Source: Hofstenia miamia (lineage: Eukaryota > Xenacoelomorpha > Acoela). Taken from it: DNA of 64,000 nucleotides. The translations under genes and the position numbers were made by a program. Numbering within the stretch: the stretch's first letter is position 1; each line of letters begins with the position of its first letter. Below the pieces are notes generated by a model. It saw only the letters and a list, made by a program, of their open reading frames with translations, was not told the origin of the DNA and did not search any database. Where the stretch lies: NCBI GenBank assembly GCA_004352715.1, contig SCFE01000002.1, forward strand, positions 782,441-846,440, read 5' to 3'. This document shows positions 55,601-64,000 of this stretch, in pieces.

Positions 55601-58600
55601 TAGTGTAACCCAAACTGCCTTAGTTCTGTTTTGAACAAAACTAAGTTTACCAATGCATTTTATATTCACAAAGTTCATATCAATAATACACAGTATGTTA
55701 ATCACATGCATTTTTCTTTGTTTCTTAGTACTGAAGGAATGCCATCAAATCTCAACATATTTTTGTAGTGTTTTGTAAAGGCAACAATTGTTATTGTGGG
55801 ATCATTAGATTTTTTTCACTTTTTTCCGAAAATTATGTACCCTTTGCAGATGATGATACTAAAAACAAATATTTGAGATTTAAGTCGGTTGAATTTACGT
55901 CTGAAATTGAAGGAACTGCTGAGAATGTACTAAATATTCGTCAAAATATCAGAACACAAATGTGTTTGAATTATTAACATCTTATTATCTAATTCACATA
56001 ACCTCACTCCAGTAGAATAGATGATAATGAGTTTTCACTGAGCGTTAGTAATACGTGTATTACATACTAATGATAGATTTGATCTTGGGAAATAGCTTCA
56101 TCACAACGGCAGCAATATTTTTATTTAAATCTTTCATAAAATTTCTGTTACAGAGAATTCGATCATTTTATTTGTTTTTTAGGCTTCCACTAGTTCAACA
56201 TCCCTATAAATACAAAAAATGTTTTTACTCTTTGGCTGCCACCGCCTATTTTGGCAATCAGAGGATGCAGGCTGATATTAATATCAAATCTAAATTTGAT
56301 GGCAGTTGATAAAATTGACTATTCAGAAAGTCTGTGGTAAGTTTTAGGGCATGCATTGCATTTGTCAAAGGCAATTGAGACCAAAATATTTTTGTTCGAC
56401 TTGAGTCGCATACAGCAGCCAAAAGTTAAAGATTGTGGGCGATAGAATATAAAAGTCTATTAAAATTTGCATGTACAATTTGCTGCTTGCTAGATTTAAA
56501 TTTTGAGCAGTATAATTTCAAAGTAATTGTTTCGCTAGTTTCTTTTCTTTAAAAATTTTCTTCAGAACGCAATGTTCTCATTTAAAATTCGTTGTTAAAA
56601 GTATCTAGAAGTCCATCAAGTATAACTTTATTGCTATATATTGTATGCATTTTTTTCCCATTTTAAGACCTATCCTACAAAATTTTTTATAAATGTATCT
56701 TCAAATAATTTGGATCAAAAATGTGATTGGAAAGAGAAGTATTTATGTTGTGATTGTATAAAAAACTTCCATGCGAAGCTGCAATGCAGTTATTTTGGTA
56801 CTTTTTAGTCACTTTCTTATTGCAATAACTTAGTCACTTTTGGTCATTTTTGCTCATATTTCTTGATTGACTTAAATGTGATTGCAAGTGGGAATCTAGC
56901 AATGTTAATAAATTTTTAAGGACAAAAATTTGAAATTGAAATGCAATCTTTAAAATTCCTTGCTTCAAGCACCGGTCTTCTTCATCCCCTCCCTTTCTCG
57001 CTCACAGACCCACTTGGATTTTTTATTTTCTAAAATAGGCTCTCTGTATCCGAACTAATTGCTGCTCACTTTTTTCTTGAATGAAGTCGCAACCAGAATT
57101 TGTCCTAATCTTGTTCCCCTCCCAGGTTGCAGTGGACATATGGCGAATTCGGTTGCGAAGGACATTGCTGCTGAATCGGAATTAGTTTCGAAAATTGTGG
57201 ATTTTGTGTCGTCTCTTTCTGCCTTTATAAATATATCACCAAAAGCTCAGTCACTTTTGCATCAAGTTGAGAGTTTCTTAGGATTTCCCTCACTACCTGC
57301 GTATTCCGCCACGCCTTTCTTATGTCTTATACATCTGTTGAAGCAATCACCGATCAGTTTCCTGTTGTACAAAAACTACTATCATTGACTACATGGAAAT
57401 TGGTAAATTCATTGAACGGACAATTTGGGAAAGTGGCTAAAATTGTGCTTTGTAAGCCATCTGTTACCCGGGATGAATTCTCAGCAATGCGAGTTGCCGG
57501 AGACTCGAAAAAGACCATGAATGCTCTTTATAATAATAAAATTCTTGAAAAATATCTACCGCTTAAAGAACTGTTTCAAACGCTCATTTATATTCCTCGC
57601 AAAGTATGAATGTTGAAAGCGGATTTTCAAATATGAAAAACACAGAAACCCGATATCAAGCCTCGTTTCTAGCAGATACTTACGATTCTCTAAGAATTTC
57701 AAGAATTTACTTTTAATTACGAGAAATTCGCTATACCTGCTGATCTTATTGATATTGTGAAAAATGCGAGTTAAAAATATACGGAGGATGCGGCTTCCCT
57801 GAAACAACAAAATGTGAAAAACGCCAATACATCTGCCACAAACGACATACAGCTAAATTAAGACTCGAAATGAAAAATGTTGATGTTGATATTGAAAAAG
57901 CCCAGAAGGTGCTTGAAGAACTCCGTGCTAAGAAACAGAAACTTGACAATGAAAAAGCAAGCGTTTCTGCGAGATCTGAAACGGACACAGCNAGCTCATA
58001 TTGTTGATAGTATGTTCAATGTAAATTAAATATTTATGTAGTAACTAACTTGCTTTTCAAAAACAAGGATTGTATTGTATGGCACGTCACTGCTTGCTAA
58101 GTTAAGACTCGAACTGAAAAATGTTGATGTTGATATTGAAAAAGCCCAGAAGGTGCTTGAAGAACTCCGTGCTAAGAAACAGAAACTTGACAATGAAAAA
58201 GCAAGCGTTTCTGCGAGATCTGAAACGGACACAGCTCATATTGTTGATAGTATGTTCAATGTAAATTAAATATTTATGTAGTAACTAACTTGCTTTTCAA
58301 AAACAAGGATTGTATTGTATGGCACGTCACTGCTTGCTGTTTAAACACGAACTCACCCAGTCTTTTGTGATTACATTACCTTTTTAATTGTGATTACGTT
58401 ACTCGTATTTTTATTTCTATTATCTAAATTTTCTACTTGATATCTAAAAAAGCCTCGTAATTTGTTGTGTTTTTTAGGCGTGATATAATTGTCTTATGGG
58501 TCCTCACAGCATTTGGCATTCGCTTAACTTTTCAAAAATAATTTGTATTTCAAATGTACTTCGATATGTGGTGATTACGTTACTATTTTGCGAACTACAT

Positions 58601-61344
58601 TTTNNNNNNAATTGTGATTACGTTACTCGTATTTTTATTTCTATTATCTAAATTTTCTACTTGATATCTAAAAAAGCCTCGTAATTTGTTGTGTTTTTTA
58701 GGCGTGATATAATTGTCTTATGGGTCCTCACAGCATTTGGCATTCGCTTAACTTTTCAAAAATAATTTGTATTTCAAATGTACTTCGATATGTGGTGATT
58801 ACGTTACTATTTTGCGAACTACATTTTCTTAGTATCATTTCTTAACTGTGTAATAGTATAGCGTAATTTATGTCTGCTGTATGCGGTAGCATGCTACTCC
58901 AAATTTGGCTCTTCTTAATCCAGAACCTTAAGCTGTAGTACCACCTTTTAGGCTAACATTCTGTGTAGATGTTAATTCTTGCTATTTGTGTATACTGGAG
59001 AGCTTTTGCAAAAAGTATTTTTTTGAAGCAAAAACACCAGTACTTTATGGTAGTGATCTTTCCTCTTTAAGCAATGCTAAAGTTCAACACTTTTGTTAAT
59101 CTAGATTTTTGGCAATTTGCAAACAGTATCATTTGGATCAATTTCTTCAAATTTACCTCGTTTTAGGAAGTGATCCGAAAAGGGTACTCTAAAATTGTGT
59201 GATGTAAGGCGTTAATTAGTGGCAAATTAGGTGCTTGTTTCTCCTAAATAAAATTTTTCAACACGCTTTGGAAATTGTTAGTGGGGTATTTCGCTCAATG
59301 TTGTACTCAGAAACCAACGAGTGCTTAATTCCCCTTTAGTTAAAGGCCGTTGTTAACGCTATCTTACAGTGTCCTTTTTGGAGTCCAAAATTTGGACCAC
59401 AATTAAAAAAACGAATGTGATTGTTGAATATTGTTAGAAGTGCAAACAAAATCATTTTGAGATATTAATTTAAAAAAATTTAGAACATCAATAAATTATA
59501 GTAACAGTGAATTCCTTTAATTCTGAGATCATAATAAAATGTTTGTGCATGAACACTGATTAAGAATTGTTTGTTTCTCATGCTTAAAAAAACATTTCTA
59601 AGTTTTCCAAAAAAAATTTAAAAAATGTGCTACAATTTTTTTTGTATGTGGTCGTAAGTCTATTTGCTTCTCAATCATAGTTTAGTGGGTTTATTGAACC
59701 ACCTGCTGTAAGTAAGACATGTTTCTATTTCTTTAGTCTTCATTTTTTAGTCATTTCATAGCCAGTTTGTCAGTATCAGTTTAATTTTCATAACATGCCA
59801 CTTACCCGTAATAATAATTTCAAATTGCTTACATTTCGCCTTTTAGGTGGTCGTCAAATTATTATTAACCTTGCAGGACGTGATGTAACTGATCTTTTTT
59901 TACAAAATCATCCCGATTATGTAACTAAATACCTTCCCACTTATTTCATCGGGGATTTGGTTAATTATAAAGAGAGTGCCGCACTTTTGGAATTCCGCAA
60001 ATTTGCAATGGAAGTTGAGAAGGATGGATACTTTAAGACTTCATATCTTTACTATACACTCAAATTCCTCTGTGTTCTAGCAATTCTCTCAGTTTCTGTA
60101 GTCTGTTATGTGATTGGATATCAGAAGAATTGGGGTTGGTTACAAATTGTTGGTAGTGTTGTGTTAGCTGCATTTCTACAACAAGTAGCTTTCCTAGGTA
60201 AACAGTTTCTTAAAAATTTTTAGTTTTTTACCTTTAAGGTCATGATGCTGGTCATAATTGCATAACTCATGATCGATTTAAGGATACAATGTTCGGCCTC
60301 GTTGTTGGCCCTCTGCTTTCTGGAATTTCAATGGCTTGGTGGAAAGACTCGCACAATGTGCATCATGCAGTAACTAACGTGTTGCAATGTGATCCCGACA
60401 TACAACATTTGCCATTTTTAGCTGTTGATTCCACTTTATTTAAAAGCCTTTATAGTTTCTATCATCACAAAGTCATGAGTTTTGACGGTATTTTTTAATA
60501 TTTTGTCAGTAGTTGTTAACAAACTTACGCATCAAACGAATTGTTATTCAATACGAGTTGAGCAATTGGAAATTCGTAGTAAGCGGCGTCTTACCAACCG
60601 AAATTTTTATACGCTTATTAAAAGAGTTGAATTAAATTTTCATATTTCTACTTGACTTAGTAAATTTAGTGTTAGTAACAAATAATATTATAGTAACACT
60701 ATATTATTTAATATTAATAAAAAAGATTATTCAACTCTTTAAACTAAGTATAAACTCTGATTACTGCATTGACGTATTTGTGGTATTTATGATTTTGACC
60801 ACAAATAATTAGTTTTTAATTTTTTTTAGTTATTTTTTATTAATGATTTTGTTACAATGTATAACGATGTCTACAATTTTGTTCTATTTAGGCTTTGCGC
60901 GGCTTATGGTTTCTTATCAACACATTTTGTTTTATCCCTTGATGGCATTTGCTCGATTCTTTCTCTACATTCAATCAATGATTTTGATTTTATTCAAGTA
61001 AGATTTTCGGGATCAGGATAATTTGCTTGCATCACAGTGTGATATGTTTGACCCACATGGCTTTGTTATCTTACACGTACGTTCTAGTCTAATCTTATTT
61101 AGTTGGCTTAGTTCTTTTGCAATATTTTCATTAATGATAAACTATTAATCAACAATTTGAGAAAACATTGTCATGGTAGCAACATTTCATTAATTATAGT
61201 ATTGACCTGTTAGGTTCACTTTTGAATAAAAGTTTCCTGATTATATTGAAACAGGTTTGCAGTTTGAGAGTTAACTGCAATTTGTAAATTTGTGTTTCTT
61301 TATTAATATTTTTCAGGCTCACACTTGTTTCGAAATATGAAAAG
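52700..61344 (+). CDS. Cytochrome-b5-fusion front-end fatty-acid/sphingolipid desaturase, 5' part
   Basis: Exons 52700-52817, 59847-60197, 60239-60487, 60892-60997 and 61317-61344; all five introns are GT..AG (the last by its GT donor) and the joins keep frame for 284 codons. The ATG at 52700 (MGTKQYTMDEVRNHN) is the first in frame. Residues 6-80 form a cytochrome b5 domain with haem motif HPGG at 38-41, split by intron 1. Hydrophobic segments lie at about 108-135 and 139-157. Histidine box 1 is HDAGH (158-162), box 2 HNVHH (196-199 with H195). Box 3 (Q-x-x-HH) must lie beyond the window. Such ER-membrane enzymes use b5-delivered electrons and a di-iron centre to insert a double bond between an existing one and the carboxyl end. 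The HDAGH/HNVHH form resembles delta-8 sphingolipid and fungal/protist delta-6-like enzymes more than vertebrate FADS2; substrate unknown. Intron lengths are 7029, 41, 404 and 319 nt. Confidence 0.92.
52818..57055 (+). other. Desaturase intron 1, left part: no gene recognised
   Basis: AT-rich intron sequence. Contains a 53-bp tandem duplication at 54663-54765. A frame at 55768-55977 (..FKSVEFTSEIEGTAENVLNI..) is open but unassigned. Confidence 0.5.
54663..54765 (+). repeat. 53-bp tandem duplication
   Basis: TTGAACCTTTTGTTGATAAC at 54663 recurs with two substitutions at 54716, through CTGCTTCGTATC and AATCCATTACTT. Confidence 0.9.
57120..58268 (+). pseudogene. hAT-related gene remnant in desaturase intron 1
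   Basis: Plus-strand pieces in three phases: GCSGHMANSVAKDIAAESEL to SPKAQSLLHQVESFLG (hAT 'C.aH.lNL..KD' block), then after a shift near 57320 SYTSVEAITDQFPVVQKLL ('TRw.S...s...i') to about 57600, then after another shift MNVESGFSNMKNTETRYQAS and YDSLRIS, the hAT dimerisation motif ('veRgFS.mn.iKt..rn.L...tL..LmrI'). A further shift leads to a charged C-terminal coiled coil (NVDVDIEKAQKVLEELRAKK). Three frame changes and no intact start make it a pseudogene. The C-terminal part occurs twice because of a junction duplication. Confidence 0.7.
57852..58339 (+). repeat. ~244-bp tandem duplication across an N
   Basis: 57852-58095 and 58096-58339 are nearly identical, and the first copy contains N at 57992 with a 3-bp disturbance. 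Probably unmerged overlapping contigs or haplotypes. Confidence 0.85.
58386..58827 (+). repeat. 218-bp duplication across a 6-N gap
   Basis: 58386-58603 and 58610-58827 look identical by eye, separated only by NNNNNN (58604-58609). Assembly overlap not collapsed. Confidence 0.92.
58828..59846 (+). other. Desaturase intron 1, right part: nothing recognised
   Basis: AT-rich intron ending in ..CGCCTTTTAG at 59846, the acceptor for exon 2. No coding or repeat structure seen. Confidence 0.5.
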
Positions 61345-61590
61345 GTAGGAAAATTTTACTTCATGTTTAAAACTACGGGTTTCATTAATTTTTGAAGAAA
61401 TGCAGCGTTAGGATATATTCCTCTAAAAGTTTTCAAATGAGATTTGTGAACACTTGGAGCCATGATTGGACGTATATTTTTTCTACGTTTTAGTACAAGT
61501 GTGGTTATTGCGACCTCACAAATGCAAAAAAATATGCTTTTCAATGAAATATATTACTATATTTGATGCTTGTAGATTATGTGTAGTAAA
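61345..61590 (+). other. Start of desaturase intron 5
   Basis: Begins with GTAGGA at 61345. No further desaturase exon (third His box) was found between here and the window edge, so the intron is at least 2.6 kb. Confidence 0.6.
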
Positions 61591-62768
61591 CAGTGGCGTA
61601 GCGTGGAAATTTTTGGAACAGGGGCCACCTCTCTTGATATAAAATTTGCATAAAAATTTTTAAATACAACATAAATTTCTTGTTAATTCAACATTATTAC
61701 GTGTACACCTATGTTTATTTTGCAATGTGAAATCAAGATATCTATGGTTATGTACAAGACGATACGATACCACCTTGGTAATGCACAACATGTAATTTTC
61801 ATTTTTTACAATACAGTCAATTCCGTATCGGGTTTATCTGAAGTAAGCTTCTTAAGTCCGGATTATTCATTGTGTTTTTCTCAAATAAAACTATCCGCTA
61901 ATCCGATAATGTTATTTCGTCATTCGTTGTAAATTTCTGGTCCAAATGTCACTCTGCATAGCAATTGAATCCGCTTAAACCTTATCAAAATTTCAGCATT
62001 CAGTGTTATCCATGACTAGAAATAAAAGTTCATTCAGAAATAATTTCNAACTACGGGTTTCATTAATTTTTGAAGAAATGCAGCGTTAGGATATATTCCT
62101 CTAAAAGTTTTCAAATGAGATTTGTGAACACTCTTGGAGCCATGCTTGGACGTATATTTTTTCTACGTTTTAGTACAAGTGTGGTTATTGCGACCTCACA
62201 AATACAACGTTTTATACAAGTGTGGTTATTGCGACCTCACAAATACAAAAAAATATGCTTTTCAATGAAATATATTACTATATTTGATGCTTGTAGATTA
62301 TGTGTAGTAAACAGTGGCGTAGCGTGGAAATTTTTGGAACAGGGGCCACCTCTCTTGATATAAAATTTGCATAAAAATTTTTAAATACAACATAAATTTC
62401 TTGTTAATTCAACATTATTACGTGTACACCTATGTTTATTTTGCAATGTGAAATCAAGATATCTATGGTTATGTACAAGACGATACGATACCACCTTGGT
62501 AATGCACAACATGTAATTTTCATTTTTTACAATACAGTCAATTCCGTATCGGGTTTATCTGAAGTAAGCTTCTTAAGTCCGGATTATTCATTGTGTTTTT
62601 CTCAAATAAAACTATCCGCTAATCCGATAATGTTATTTCGTCATTCGTTGTAAATTTCTGGTCCAAATGTCACTCTGCATAGCAATTGAATCCGCTTAAA
62701 CCTTATCAAAATTTCAGCATTCAGTGTTATCCATGACTAGAAATAAAAGTTCATTCAGAAATAATTTC
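61371..62768 (+). repeat. ~0.7-kb duplication across an N
   Basis: 61371-62047 and 62049-62768 are copies joined at N 62048. The second has about 43 extra bases, a local tandem repeat of ACAAGTGTGGTTATTGCGAC, so the two may be different haplotypes. Confidence 0.88.
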
Positions 62769-63522
62769 TTTCAAATTTCTAATATATAAAAACATTTAAA
62801 TACCTTACTTTGAGGCTGAAAAATATTAAATAATGTTTTTTGACAAAATGTTGCAACACAATATACATCCCTGCATCAGCATGCAAGCTAAGAAGAGACT
62901 TTGCACATGACAATTTTTTAGATGAAAATCATAAATATATTTTACATTTTTTCACTCATACCTTGTTATCGAGGCCCAATTTAAGACAAGAGTTTATATA
63001 AATGCAATATTAAATATGAACGCATTTTAAATCACAACATTACAAAACAGCGTAGTTCACACAATAACACGGAGTTTTGAATATAGAATTCTTCTGTAGC
63101 CAATAATATTTCGCAAAGGGCCCATCGCTAAAAGCCCGACAAAAAGCAATTTTCACGGAGATTGATTTCATCATGCGTCGCGCCAGTAACAAAAAATTCT
63201 TAACAAGATTCATATTATTGACGGCCCAGCATCGACTGGCCCTTGCTCTTTGTTGATTGGCTTTTTTATCGAATGCGTGGAATCTAGATTTCATTTATTA
63301 AAAAGGCTTCGTCGTTTTTCGATAGATAATGAGTTTGAGACGCCCGTAGCAGTTTTTAAATTAATGTGCAACTATATATTTTTAGCGTAATATTTAAGCT
63401 CAATCACTTCAAAATATAGAAATTTGTATTATCTCTTCATATATTTAGAGTTTTAGATATATTTTATAAGAATATCTAGTGGGACCTTGCCCCATGTGCT
63501 CCCTAAAGAAGCGACGCCGCTG
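62312..63522. mobile_element. 1211-bp hAT-type element with 8-bp TSD
   Basis: Left end CAGTGGCGTAGCGTGG and right end (opposite strand) CAGCGGCGTCGCTTC, flanked by the exact duplication GTAGTAAA (left 62304-62311, right 63523-63530). Because of the assembly duplication the left end appears twice (also 61591). A minus-strand frame at 63040-63294 is unassigned; no transposase motif, so non-autonomous. Confidence 0.85.
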
Positions 63523-63579
63523 GTAGTAAATATATGTGAAAAATAATGAAAAACAAATTTTTAAAGTTATTCTACACAA

Positions 63580-64000
63580 TTTTACAGAAGTGCTGCTGAT
63601 TAAGTCTTGCTACATCCATCTGTTTGCTGTTGTGTTCCGCTTATCCAGTTGGCAGAATTGACAATGGCCTCGTTTTCGATCGTTTGATGCTTGATCCGCT
63701 CGATGTTGTTGTCTAGAATTGTTCATGGAAGTTGCGTTTCCTCGATGTAGTTTGTTTGGATAGCGGCTCTATAGCAACTTCATGCATTTAAAGAGAAACA
63801 TACATTATTCATTAATTTGGTTAATTTCCCGCCAGTGAATGTAAGCGTTCAATATTGCAATATCCAATATATTACAGGACATAGCTAATGCGTAATGCCC
63901 TTGTCTTGTTGTCTTGATGTCATTTTTGATGAAAATGCATACCATTTGATTGGCATTATCAACATTTTTTCTTATTGTATTCCATAACAGTATGTGGTTT
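63580..64000 (-). pseudogene. Decayed C terminus of a second piggyBac-family transposase
   Basis: Minus-strand translation from the window edge gives KNVDNANQMVCIFI, then HYALAMSCNILDIAILNAYI, matching piggyBac 'GVDt.DqM...y...RkTrRWplalFy.lldiaaiNayvlw'. After a stop it continues to KRGHCQFCQLDKRNTT, the start of the C-terminal cysteine-rich domain. The final catalytic Asp pair is D..N and the zinc cysteines are partly lost. It differs from the intact transposase at 22 kb (GAVDRADH, MVCSKRQQRKT), so it is another family. The rest lies outside the window. Confidence 0.75.

Noticed and set aside
57852-58827. Tandem duplications as genuine segmental duplications
   Set aside because: Copies meet exactly at N characters and are nearly identical; assembly redundancy is simpler.
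62070-62363. 97-codon plus ORF
   Set aside because: Runs through the junction duplication and a hAT end; no family resemblance.

Overview
The window looks like draft assembly of an AT-rich invertebrate animal genome; I cannot name the species. The evidence is a spliced gene with canonical GT..AG introns (41 nt to about 7 kb), AATAAA polyadenylation signals, and a dense, varied load of animal-type transposable elements (TEs). Two gaps are exactly 1000 N, one is 216 N, one is 6 N, and several single Ns sit at sequence duplications. Most of the window is TE sequence or unannotatable AT-rich DNA. Only a few host genes are credible.

Host genes: (1) a single-exon coiled-coil protein of unknown function (4424-4909, minus) with a polyA signal; (2) an intact intronless ataxin-10-type gene (about 37.2-38.25 kb, plus), with two decayed ataxin-10-like fragments at 40.5 kb and 51.2 kb; (3) the first five coding exons of a cytochrome-b5-fusion front-end lipid desaturase (52.70-61.34 kb, plus), which runs off the right edge before its third histidine box.

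TEs, left to right: a decayed CR1/L2-like LINE reverse transcriptase (about 1.0-1.7 kb); an internally deleted CR1-like LINE with a 2A-like motif (5.3-7.3 kb), interrupted by a 708-bp CCC..GGG inverted-repeat element whose relative lies at 9.94-11.09 kb; a rearranged Ty3/gypsy element on the minus strand (about 14.7-17.9 kb) with large inverted repeats; a piggyBac transposase with an intact reading frame (21.97-23.67 kb) and its TTAA-flanked end at 24.74 kb, that end being duplicated at 27.23-27.49 kb; a 234-bp MITE (29.79-30.02 kb); a 2.8-kb long-TIR, 9-bp-TSD Mutator-like element (30.12-32.95 kb) holding a LINE fragment; small hAT-like elements with 8-bp TSDs at 33.4, 34.7 and 62.3 kb; a third LINE fragment with a canonical 2A motif (36.6-37.0 kb); a decayed hAT element (40.8-43.05 kb); a decayed unnamed family (46.2-48.3 kb) split by a GGATAAATCCGG-rich insertion; a DD41D mariner-type element (49.17-50.09 kb); a hAT-related pseudogene in desaturase intron 1 (57.1-58.3 kb); and the C-terminal relic of a second piggyBac family at the right edge.

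The assembly has local duplications at its N junctions (31.8-32.8, 57.9-58.3, 58.4-58.8 and 61.4-62.8 kb). I read these as unmerged haplotypes or misjoined contigs, not biology. I found no tRNA, rRNA or CRISPR array.
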